Source: Lepiota brunneoincarnata | Lineage: Eukaryota > Basidiomycota > Agaricomycetes > Agaricales > Agaricaceae | NCBI GenBank assembly: GCA_023014365.1 | Contig: JAEBUN010000071.1 | Location: forward strand, 44,533 to 108,532 | Reading direction: 5' to 3' | Length of the DNA stretch: 64,000 bases | Translations under genes and position numbers: made by a program | The notes under the pieces: generated by a model | The model's database searches: none | Seen by the model: only the letters and a program-made list of their open reading frames with translations | Told to the model about the DNA's origin: nothing | Shown: positions 33,747 through 43,739 of the stretch, piece after piece | Layout: each line of letters opens with the position of its first letter | Position numbering within the stretch: the stretch's first letter is position 1

Positions 33747-34898
33747 ATGCCCCGCCGAAAGTCCTCAGGCAAACAGAAAGTGACTGTGCCCGCCCTACCG
33801 ACAATGGCCCCTGCCTCAGCAGGACCCTCGCGTTCAGGCGAGGATACTCAGGCCTTACTGGCCCAGATCGGCGAGCTTAACCACTCGATCGGTTCGCTCT
33901 CATCCTGCCTGCGCACCCTCGAGGATTGCACCTCGACGGCTGCTGCCGGTCCTACTCCAGCTGTCATTCAAGCAGCTACTACCCAGAAGGGTCGCTCGCG
34001 GATCTCCGTGGATGTCCCACGCACTTCTAACCGCCCGGGCCCCACTCGCCCCGCGGTAAAAGGCACCTCTACCGCCCTCCCGCTGTCGGCTCACTACCCA
34101 CAGGACGACGAGGCCGATCGCTATCAGGCCACCCTTGTCATCGCCGACGACATGGGTGGGCACGTGGTTGGTCGCGGTGGCCGCGGCCTTAAACAGGTCG
34201 CCGACATTAGTGGCGCTCACCTCCGGGTCTATTCTGTGGCCACGGATGGTGCCAACGAGCGCCATGTCTCTATCAGGGGGACCGAGCAGCAACTCGGTGA
34301 TGCCCTTGTGGTATTAGGTAAGCGGATTGCGCGCAAGCGCGTCCACCTTCCAAAGACGAAGAAGGAGAAGACAACGGCGGCTTCCGGCCCTGCCCCAGCG
34401 GCCCCCAGACCGTCCGCTCCTGCAGCGGCGCAGGCTCCCACTCCAGCTCGTGTGGATCCCACTGCCTCCGGCTCTGCTACCCCGGTCCCTGACTGGGCGC
34501 ATCCGGGTGCACGGTCTTCCTCACAGGCCTCTTCTGTCGCTCCCACTCCCCCCATGATTTCTACCCCGGCCGGCGTTCCATCGACTACTATGCGCACGGC
34601 CGCATCTACTCCCACCCCTATGCGCTCGCCTGCGGTTTCTCGGCAACCGTCGTACAGCTCCCCTATGCCCATCTCTACCCCCTCCGGTGCGTCTACTCCC
34701 GGAGTCCCATCAGTCCGGATGGGAAGCGCTACCCCTACCCCGGCCTTGACCCCGATGGAGGTCGACAGCGTCATCTCGACCTGGGGCCAGGGACTTCCGC
34801 CTGTCGCCTACCCGGCCCGTCTCGACTATGCCCGTTCCCTTCTGGCGGATGGGCTTGTCATTCGGCTCGTGGATGGTCGCTGGGCTCGTGCTGCTTAG
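33747..34898 (+). CDS. KH-domain protein of the LTR element (Gag-like)
   Basis: A single 383-aa frame inside the LTR element. Residues about 124-193 form a KH RNA-binding domain: ATLVIADDMGGHVVGRGGRG has the GxxG loop (GRGG, 142-145), then LKQVADISGAHLRVYS. The remainder is low complexity: a Pro/Ala/Ser-rich N-terminus, a basic stretch after the KH domain (KKEKTTAA) and a long Pro/Thr/Ser tail. It probably coats or packages the element RNA in place of a classic Gag with zinc knuckles. The frame is intact despite CpG decay elsewhere, suggesting recent activity or use by the host. Confidence 0.8.
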   Translation: MPRRKSSGKQKVTVPALPTMAPASAGPSRSGEDTQALLAQIGELNHSIGSLSSCLRTLEDCTSTAAAGPTPAVIQAATTQKGRSRISVDVPRTSNRPGPTRPAVKGTSTALPLSAHYPQDDEADRYQATLVIADDMGGHVVGRGGRGLKQVADISGAHLRVYSVATDGANERHVSIRGTEQQLGDALVVLGKRIARKRVHLPKTKKEKTTAASGPAPAAPRPSAPAAAQAPTPARVDPTASGSATPVPDWAHPGARSSSQASSVAPTPPMISTPAGVPSTTMRTAASTPTPMRSPAVSRQPSYSSPMPISTPSGASTPGVPSVRMGSATPTPALTPMEVDSVISTWGQGLPPVAYPARLDYARSLLADGLVIRLVDGRWARAA

Positions 34899-34933
34899 GA
34901 CGAAGGAACCGAGTCGTCGGGTCATCGACTCTT

Positions 34934-34942
34934 AAGAGGGGG
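34934..34942 (+). promoter_or_regulatory. Polypurine tract
   Basis: AAGAGGGGG lies just upstream of the 3' LTR, where plus-strand DNA synthesis would be primed. Confidence 0.65.
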
Positions 34943-34946
34943 CTGG

Positions 34947-35257
34947 TGTAAGGGGACTATATCCCCTTACGCAAGGTACGTCTAGGGGTCTGTGGTTGGG
35001 TATCCGTGCTCGGCCTCTCTAGCCGATGCCCGATGCCTAAGCCCGGCCTCGGCCTTCGGCCACCCCCATCCCCAAGTCTAACCCACGTGCGACTGACGTT
35101 GTTTGTATATTGTTTGCGTACGTTATGTTCTAGTAGCTACGTAGTGTTTGGCTACCCGGTCTGTGCGCAGGCCTCTATGTATATAAGTAGTGTGGGTGTC
35201 GATTGTATTCGCCACCCAAATATCAACTTGGTTCCGGTGCTCTTACTTCCCCTAACA
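34947..35257 (+). repeat. 3' LTR
   Basis: A 311-bp LTR, collinear with 33355-33665 without indels. It keeps all five CpG sites lost in the 5' LTR. Confidence 0.95.
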
Positions 35258-35456
35258 GTAAGAACCTGTGCCATTGGCATGGGGCATGATTATGCTTTAA
35301 TTCTAAGTCACACGTAAATCCAAGTTTGTAATCCTGAGTACAATTCCAGTTCTATGTACATTACAAATGACTGAACAAACCTAAATTAAATGTTGCATGA
35401 AAAAGAAAAAGATGAATGTTCCATAAGAGAAGAAAGATAAATGTTTCATGTTCTAA

Positions 35457-38400
35457 CTACAAATCCAGTCCATTGAAAACTTCCTTGTATACTACATTGG
35501 TGGTTCTTTTGGTAATATTTTCTTCAGGAAATACTACTTTGATCCTGTTTGCAGATGTACATTCAGATAGTGCTATATACACTTGGCCATGTGAAAAAAC
35601 TGGTGTCTGTAGATTAATTCCAACATGCTTTACTGACTGTCCCTGTGACATGTTAATATTCATTGCAAATGCAAGTTGTACAGTGATTCCCCACAACTTG
35701 AGATGACTTTTTGTTGACTGGAATTAACAAGTATTAGGCATATTAAACAATAAAAAAATTATAGTAACATATGCAAGAATGTCTCCTCTACCCATTAAAA
35801 ATTAGCAAGCATTATCAGAATTATATATCAGTAGAAATTGTGTTTTGATTCAAGGGGTGTCAATTTCCATGATTCTGGACAAGTTGAGATGCACATGACA
35901 CTTCCATTTTTGGGACATGTCACATCCAAATTGGGTATTATGTGGGCCTTCAGCTTCATCCATCTCATCATCTTCATCTCCTCCACCAGTATTAGAGGTC
36001 AAGAAGTTGGATAAGACCAGTTTTCGAGGTTTCTTAGGCTTGGAAGGCTATTTAATCTTAGAAACCTTTTCAATGGCCAGTCATTGGGTCTCCTCCTTCT
36101 AGGCAGTCAAGATAGCCTCTATCACTAGATCAGGTGTGACATCACCCCTTTGTCACACATCATACCAAAACATAGCTACATTCAAAGTGGGTCAGATTCC
36201 ATTGAAATCAGTGCAACTTCTGGGCTAGCCGCCCCCCATATGCTGGAGGTAAAATAAGTCCAGCATGGCACATTGTCCCCCAATAATCACACTCAAACCA
36301 AGGCTAAGGTGTTGAAACTGCCAAAAATCCTAGACTAATGCACAGATTTCTCTTCCACCACTGGCTCAATTCACACAAAAACTGAGTATATTATTGGTAT
36401 CAGGTACTACTATTTTTCCTATTTTTCCGAAATATTTTCACTCACCCAATCAAGAGACATTTGTGTTTGTCTCAAGTTGTCATGGCATTTCAAGTTGTGG
36501 GGAATCACTGTACTGAAAATTGCCTGCATTGGAGTGGAATTGGAAGTGTTTCATCATTTGGCTTTAGTATAATTCTTGGAATTAACACTATTGTCCCTGC
36601 ATATTTGGCATCTCCAGTTATAACTTTGCACTGTATTACCCTTCTCCTAATAGCCATTACAACCATTCTTGTCCTATTGCAAAGTCCTTTTGATGCATCC
36701 AGGTTTCTTAGAAGCATCACAGGAGACCCAACCTTCAGAGCTAACCTTGCAAGTGGTAGTCTGCTTGCTCGAAGTGATTGAAGGTACTCTGCTGGATATG
36801 GTTGGTAGTCATTCAAGGTTGGGTTTTCCAGTTGTACTGAGTCTGCACTCATGAGTATATGAGTCTCTCCTGGAAATTTATCAAGAATGGTTTCATTGAT
36901 ATAATCCACCTCATCATTCCTTGAAGACAGAATTGTTCTGTCTAAGAAGTACTGGTCAGGCTTGTTGCCCTGTCCAATTTGAGGATAAGTGGAATCAATA
37001 AGGCTTTCTATAAAGTTCTCAGGGCAACACATTTCAGCAGGGATTTCAACAGTCTCAGCATTATCCAGGGTGTTTCCTACACCTATCCTGAGCAGCCATG
37101 CAGCATGTTGCTCTCTTTCTGGAGTGTTGTCTAATCTCATATTCTGCTGCAAGTAATATATTGTGACATTATTCCAGAGTGGACTATGAATGATAGAAGC
37201 ACCAATAATTGCTTGCCTTAAGCCCTGTAGAACTACTGGCAATGTCTGACAGAAGTCACCACCAAAGACAACTGTAATTCCACCAAAGGGTAAGTTTGTT
37301 TGGAATAAGTCTTGTAAGCAGTGATCAACAGCATGAATTCTGTGGCTATGTTGCATTGGAACTTCATCCCAGATAATGATCTTTGTCTGCTGCAATACTG
37401 GGAACATATGAAATGTATGTGTAATTAGAGATACAGAAGTTTCATCTGCAGGTATTGGAATTTTAAACCTGGAATGAGCAATTCTGCCCCCCTCAAGTAA
37501 TAGAGCAGGAATTCCAGAAGATGCAATGCATAGTGCAATATGACTCCTAGATCTGACCACAGCAGCAAGAGTATTGCATACAAATGTTTTTCCACATCCA
37601 CCTGCACTGTGAATGAAAAATATTTGTCCCAGGTCGTTATCCACAGATTGAATAGCAACATTATAGACATTGGCTTGTTCTTGATTAAAGAGCTGGGTGT
37701 TTCTTACAACCATAGCTTTCAGCTCAGCACAATTGTAGTTGAGTTGTTCAGCTAGGATAAAGTTGATAGGAATATCATCCCAAATTTCACCAGTTCCAGG
37801 ACCCTGTGATAGAGGCATAGGTGGGAAGTCTTTAAGAGTTTTTCCTGAGCTCATCAGGATTTTATCAAGAAGATGTAAGCCATAGTCATATCTTTGCTCA
37901 GGTGTAAATACCCAACCCTGGTAATGGGGAATCTGTTCTAGCCTCCTTGCAAGATCATCACATATAGAGTGCTTGAACTAATCCCAGAGTGCCTCTGGTG
38001 AAGATGGATTGCAGTTTTGTAAAATAACTGTAAACAATGCATGCAATGCAGATCCAGTCTGCATATGACTAGCCTCATCCAAGCACTGTATCCACTCTCT
38101 ATCATTTTTTAGAAGTCCTCTTGCCAAACATGCCTCTCTAAATGTATTATAGACAACTCCATCAAAGGTGCGTAAATATTCAAATGATGTTGCACCTGGG
38201 ACAGAAGTCAACAGAAGTCTGAGGTAAAATCTTTCACCCTGTACTGGAGATGCAAAATACATCCTTCCAATTGCAAGATCACCCTGTTACCTTGGAGACC
38301 ACTGTTTATTTTCCTTTTTGTATACCCAAGCTCTTGGAAAGTCCTGATATAGTGTGTTATGTGCATCAGGATAATTTTGATTGGCTTCAAACCAAGCTGT

Positions 38401-40490
38401 GAGTATAGTTTTGTCCAGGTTGTCTCTAGCAAGAACTGCTTCTACATGATCATCCTCATTATAGTAGATCAACTGTTGATTAGGCAAGTAGACTGGCAAG
38501 TGATAGACTGTTGGTGATTCTACATGCATAGAGAATTCAAATATATGCCTACATGCTTCAATTGGAGAAATATAGTGAGCATCAAGATACTCTTCGATTT
38601 CATCCTGCTGCTAATCCTGATTGGTTGAAAGCTCTAGAGTAGCTTGATCATGACCTTTGTAGATATATTTGTGAATGTACTTGACAGCCTCAACTGCAGC
38701 ACAGATCTCTACATCAATGTGGCATCGATACTTTGAGCTAAGATATGCATTATAAGGTACAACCCATCAGTTATCATATGTAAAACCACCTTTAACAAAA
38801 GTACGGCCATTATCAGGTCTAGCATACTTGTAATAGCCATCTTCCCCATATAGTGTGGCAGGATTGAACTCTTTTGGATACTTCTTGCTACATCTCCTAT
38901 TTACCATACACTTGGCATTTGGGTGGTCATTTCTACAGGGACCATGTAACATCATGGTAGTAACCACATTGTATAGCTCAGGTTCATTAACTGGATCTGG
39001 TATCACAGCAGACACAATAGAATCAACATATGCAGCATTCCAGATCTTGTCAGCAGGATCCAGGAATATTAACAGGTGTATGTGTGGTAATCCTCTCTTC
39101 TGGAACTCTATGGTATGGACCATTGCAACTGCTTTTCCAAAGAGACCTTGTTTAATTTCCTTCAGAAGAGCTTCTTTCTTCTGGTCAAAAACTCTAGCAA
39201 CAATATCAGGTTGGTCTGTTACTGTCTGAGGCTTCTGATTATCACTTGAGTCTCTAAACAAAGCTTCCTGAATTTCAGGCCAGTTTGGATTAGCAGTTAT
39301 AGTCAAGAAGATATCAGGCTTCCAAAAAGTTCTGCAAATAGCCATGGAATCCTGGAACAACTGATTCATATGATGATCACTTCCAATATGTGTTGAAGGT
39401 AAGATTATTCTTCTGCCATGGTTTTGGAGATTTAGGTTTTCATCTCAGTCACCAATAGCAATATCTTGAAGGCCTTGGTAAACATCAGCTCTAATTTGTG
39501 TCTGATGAGTTCTAACCCAGTTGAGATTACTCTGTTCAATGGAGGCCCAAGCATCAACAACATATTGTTGAAAGAGTTTACCACCCCAAAAGAGTGGAGG
39601 CTGAGGATCAGATCATACATGAAATTGATAGGCATAATATGATCATTGAGTCACAAATTTTGATCTGGTATTGCCTGTTGGTCCAGGATGTGATCTAATT
39701 GCAGAATGCCATCTATCTTCACCATATGGAAAGAGTAACACATAGTGTAAGGAAGAGTAGAAAGGATGGAGGTGACTAATTCTCCGAAGTCCACCACCAC
39801 TCAGACATAGTATAATATCTCTATAATCAGAGCATTCCTCTAATCTGCTGCCTGGAATCACTGCTGCAATATCATCACCTGCAGGAGGATTGTATCTTCT
39901 TTGGTCCCATGATCTATCAGCATGTAGCTTGACAAATACTACTGGTTGCCTGTTCTCAGGTTGTTGCTGCAGAATATCAAATGCACTTTTATACAGATTA
40001 ACATAGGAATGCACTTGAGACAACATATCTCCAAGCTCAGCAAGTACAGCATGATCACAAAACCCTTGACTATTCTGGGCTCTGATATCTGCTTGTTGTT
40101 GAGAATCATAAATGTAGATCTGTGCATATACTGGAGATTGACCTTCAGCTGGCAAGAGAGCACCTGAGAGGTGATGAAGTTCACCACTTATTTTAAAGCA
40201 GTAAGGACCCGAAGCTTGTGTAATTGATTCATCAATCTTGGTTCCAAGTGATGTAAATGCAAAGGCAGTATTATATCATCTGATGTTCCTCTGAATGAAT
40301 CAGATTGGGGACTAATACCACACATATGTTGTCTCAGGACAGAATGCATTTCCCTATATGCAGGTAGTTGGACTTGGCCCTGAAGGCAACAAACACCAAA
40401 CTTGATATTATTTCTGGTTGATGATGTAAGTTTCTCAGAGTCAAAGTGAAGAGCTTGACAATGTGAACATTTAATATCCATGTAACCTAA
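35457..40490 (-). pseudogene. Helitron Rep-helicase
   Basis: Read on the minus strand, in order: a CxxC segment (KCSHCQAL) near 40470; a Helitron-like N-terminal region; the HUH nuclease motif (KRGLPHIHLLIFL) near 39080; the tyrosine motif KYIHKYIYKG near 38660; and a helicase with Walker A SAGGCGKTF near 37610, IIIWDEVPM and FGGDFCQTLP, then the C-terminal [11 protein letters not shown] with [13 protein letters not shown]. One reading frame from about 40290 down to 36513 is broken by eight stops: TGA at 40276, 39643, 39613, 39445 and 38767, TAG at 38611, TAA at 38287 and TAG at 37978 (lowest base of each). A frame change lies near 40300. The last part (35457-35680) is separated by an inserted MITE. 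It cannot make an active protein. Confidence 0.9.
35681..36510. mobile_element. 830-bp TA-flanked MITE inside the helicase
   Basis: The terminal inverted repeats CAGTGATTCCCCACAACTTG and its complement bound the insert (about 24 bp with one mismatch), flanked by TA on both sides (35679-35680 and 36511-36512). Taking out the insert and one TA joins the two helicase parts in frame. The TA target and CAGTG end fit a Tc1/mariner-type, transposase-less element. No ORF of note. Confidence 0.9.
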
Positions 40491-40550
40491 GAAATGTGGT
40501 TCAATGGGTTCCTGATATGGATGACATCCTTGAGGAATAGGATTTTGACC

Positions 40551-41572
40551 TCAAGCATGATTTCTATGATCCTGAGCACAATTTCTATGGTCTTGAACAG
40601 GATTTCTATGCTCTGCATCATCTTCAACTCTAATATTCTGAGGTTCATTGATCAGAACCTCATGATCATTTCTCTGCCCTTCAGCTTGAAATTGCTCAAG
40701 ATTTATCCTGGCTTGGTTATCAAGCTCATCAACTTCATTCTGAATACCAAGATTATCCTCCTGCTGAAGTTCAGCTTGTTGCTCATCTCTCAGCTCTTGG
40801 AGATGTCTGGCCAAAATGTCTCTCTGCAATTCTGCATCTCTATCTGCCTGAGACTGTATATTCTCTTCTATCCTTTGTGTAAGTGCTTGTTCTAGTTAAG
40901 TAAGTCTTTGCTGTTGTATCCTCTCCCTATCCCTAAGTTCCTGCTCAAGTTGTCCTATCCTTATCCTATCCTGATCATGGGTGATATGCACTATATGCCC
41001 TCTATGCAATTATTGAAAGCAGGATTAGCTTAAACACCTGAAGTATTATGCTGTGGCCTCAGTGGTTGTGCAGCCATACTGCTTCCTCTTCCTCTTCCTC
41101 TTTCTCTTCCTCTATTCCTACTTCTTGTCTGTGGAGGTGCAGGAGGCACATTTCTGGGCATAGGATGCATCATTGGTTGGTTAAACCATTCTGGTATAGG
41201 AGTTTCAGATATAGCAGATGGTTGAGCATGAACATTGGATGGGCCAGCAGTAGATGTTGAAGGTCCTGCAATATTAGAAGGCCCTGCAACCATATGTGGT
41301 GCCACCCTACTATCTCTACCCATATTTGCATTCATCACAAATGCTGACTGTAGAGTCTGGATAGGTGCTGGATGCTCATCAGATATACCAACAGGTGCAG
41401 GAACTATATCCCCAAAATTGGGTTGGAGAGGAACAGCAAATGGCTCTTGATTTTGATTGTGATGTTTATCAGGGTCTGTTATTTCCAACTGTCCTAACTG
41501 GTCTGCTGACCAGGTTGATTGGTGCAATTGTTCAGGAGTAGTCGATGGTGAAAGAGGGTTCCTGTAAATCAC
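40551..41572 (-). pseudogene. N-terminal part of Helitron protein or companion ORF
   Basis: The frame 40551-40829 is a Gln/Glu-rich coiled coil (LQELRDEQQAELQQED). The frame 41030-41572 has a Pro-rich region and an Arg/Gly-rich tail (RGRERGRGRG). The frames are separated by TAA, TGA and TAG stops, several of which could be mutated Gln or Arg codons. Upstream coiled-coil regions of this kind are found in fungal Helitron proteins, but a separate ORF is equally possible. Confidence 0.5.
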
Positions 41573-41912
41573 ATCAAGTCAAAAACAGAAACAATAGATA
41601 TGCCAATATATGACTAACATTTTTGTCAACCAATTCCTCAAGTTCACAATTTGACAAATGCACTATAAGATCACACTGTTTCTTTCACTAGTTAACCATA
41701 TCATCACAATAACAAAAGCCCAACTCACAATAGCAGTTGAATAAACCACTGGTATATCACAGTAATAGAGTGTGTGCTTTAGCAAGTTGGTGTATCACAC
41801 TTCAGCAGTAGTGGTGTGATGTATATCCCCCAGTTGTGGGTCAATCAGTGATTCAATGATATATCACAGTAGTGATGTTTATTTGGCCCCAGCAATACCC
41901 AATAGTGATGTA

Positions 41913-43513
41913 CAGTGGCATCCAAAAGTATTGCACCATCATGTGACCTGATCTCTTGATCTCGCTTATCTATTTCATGTAACACTTGAGGTGAAACAAA
42001 GTATGCTGTTTCGTGCTCCAGGACACAAGGAATCATCATGGCAATGAAACTTTGCTGTATAATGTATTCTAGGAATAAAATTCATGTTTTAGTGCCATAC
42101 CTATGGTGCATTTCTTTTGGACATCTAAGTTCAATCACCTTTGAAGCTATATAGGCAAAGCCAGAGTGAACAAACCTCAAGTTTTTTGCATCATTCAGCC
42201 TCATTACACCATGGTCTATACTTCCCCATCTAAAGTTGCTCGCATTGTTGAACTCTGGTCTTCTGGGATGACCCATAGACAGATCGGGTCAAGGATCAGT
42301 ATCCATCACTCTACTGTCAGCCATGTACTCGACAGATTCTCCAAAACTGAAGATCCATATTATGTCAGGCCCAAATCCGGTCGCCCTTGAAAGCTGGATG
42401 AGCGCCAAGTGTGAGTTGGGGCCCGGCTTCTTGCCCGAACGGAGGTATCCAATGCAACTGAATTGGCTAAAACCACCTTCCCAGGTGTGTCACGCCAAAC
42501 AGTAGCACGCTCCCTAAAGGAGAAAGGATTGATATGCCAAGTCAGGAGGCCCTGTCCCTACATTTCTCCAATCAATCAGAAGAAGCGACTTGCGTGGGCA
42601 TGCCAGCATTCTGATTGGATGGTTGATGACTGGAAGGAGGTAATTTTCTCCGATGAATCTAAATTCCTCCTTTTCAAGTCAGATGGCCATCAATATGCTT
42701 GGATGAAGCCCGGACAGGCCCTGGACCCTCGATTTACCAAGAAGAACATCAAACATGGGGGGGGGAATATTATGGTTTGGGGGTGCATCACTAGTCGGGG
42801 GGTAGGGAGGTTATATCAGATATCCAGCATCATGTGTGGTCTGGATTATGTCAAGATCCTTGAAAAGTCTTATCTAGGGACTCTCAAGGATCTTGATCTG
42901 AGATCCACAGGTCGAAGCCCACCGATTTTCCAGCAGGATAACGATCCAAAACACAGGAGTAAAGTTGCCGAGGAATTTTTCAAGAAGAAAAAAATTCGCC
43001 GCTTGGACTGGCCACCCTCAAGCCCTGATATGAACATTATAGAGCATGCATGGGACCAATTGGATCGTCTTGTGCGTGCCCGTGACCCTCTTCCTCACAA
43101 CCAGGATGAGATGTGGGCTGCTCTTCAGGAGGAATGGGGTAATATATCTCAAGAAAATTTGGACACCCTTTTTGAGAGTATGCCTCATCGTGTTGAGGCA
43201 GTAATTAAGGCCCGGGGTGGAAACACCAAGTACTAACTTGTTTCGAGGTGAATGGTTTTGTTTTCATCCCACAATGCTCTAATCTTATCTCTTAATAGGT
43301 GATGTCCAAAAGTATTGCACCATCCTTTTCACACTCCTCCTCATTTTTTGATTTAAATTCTGTATATTATGTCTCTCTACTACTATATATCGATTCCCTA
43401 CATGCTTAGCTCTCTGTCAATATAATTTATGGATGAAACAACAATGATCTTGAAGAACGAGAGAGAGTTGATCCGTTGGTCATGTGACGGTGCGATACTT
43501 TTGGACGCCACTG
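41913..43513 (+). mobile_element. Tc1-like transposon, 1601 bp
   Basis: The ends CAGTGGCATCCAAAAGTATT and its near complement (AGTATCGCACCGTCACATGA read inwards after CAGTGGCGTCCAAA) form inverted repeats of about 40 bp with a few transitions, flanked by TA duplications (41911-41912 and 43514-43515). A further copy of TCCAAAAGTATTGCACCATC lies internally near 43306. Confidence 0.9.
42211..43236 (+). pseudogene. Tc1-like DD34E transposase
   Basis: From MVYTSPSKVARIVEL the frame runs to 43236 (342 codons) with only two breaks, TGA at 42388 and 42412; both sit where an Arg (CGA) would be normal. An N-terminal helix-turn-helix pair (SGMTHRQIGSRI, then GVSRQTVARSL) binds the ends. The catalytic acidic residues are in FSDESKF, QQDNDPKH and NIIEHAW, with 34 residues between the second Asp and the Glu. 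Also visible: WPPSSPDMN. Otherwise well preserved, so decay is recent. Confidence 0.9.
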
Positions 43514-43739
43514 TATATGACTCAAGAGTAAGCCAATCACTAATGAATCACCACTATAGTGATGTTTGTGACTGGAAAGCAAGTCAATCACAATAGTAGT
43601 GATGTTTGTGACCCCACAGTAAACCAATCACCAAAGTATCACAATAATAGTGATGTCCCTGACCCTTGTAGTGGGCTGATCACAAAAGTAATGATGTATC
43701 ACTGATATATCATGATATAGCAATGACCCTGTGAGTTTG

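Larger units (their letters stand above)
33355..35257 (+). mobile_element. Short LTR retrotransposon with KH-domain ORF
   Basis: Two 311-bp LTRs (33355-33665 and 34947-35257) begin TGTAAGGGG and end CCCCTAACA, and are flanked by a GTAAG target duplication (33350-33354 and 35258-35262). The 1.28-kb interior holds one ORF and no protease, reverse transcriptase or integrase, so the element is non-autonomous and must borrow enzymes. The LTRs differ at five positions. Confidence 0.95.
35457..41572 (-). mobile_element. Decayed Helitron
   Basis: The region codes on the minus strand for a rolling-circle replicase plus PIF1-like helicase, the hallmark of autonomous Helitrons. Exact TC...CTRR ends were not found, so the limits given are those of recognisable coding sequence. 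It is interrupted by a MITE and by many stops. The hairpin at 44017-44035 may belong to an end, but this is uncertain. Confidence 0.85.
41740..43735. repeat. Minisatellite split by the Tc1-like element
   Basis: On both sides of the transposon (about 41740-41910 and 43516-43735), degenerate units of about 40-50 bp recur, built on AATCAC...TAGTGATGT(T)TGTGAC and TATCACA. The right flank has at least three units in a row. The transposon sits within the array at a TA. Confidence 0.65.

Noticed and set aside
34229..34774. 181-codon minus-strand frame
   Set aside because: It is a shadow of the KH-domain ORF caused by its GC-rich, Pro/Ala-rich codons.
41740..43735. CRISPR-like array
   Set aside because: Units are degenerate, have no unique spacers of constant length, and the context is eukaryotic.
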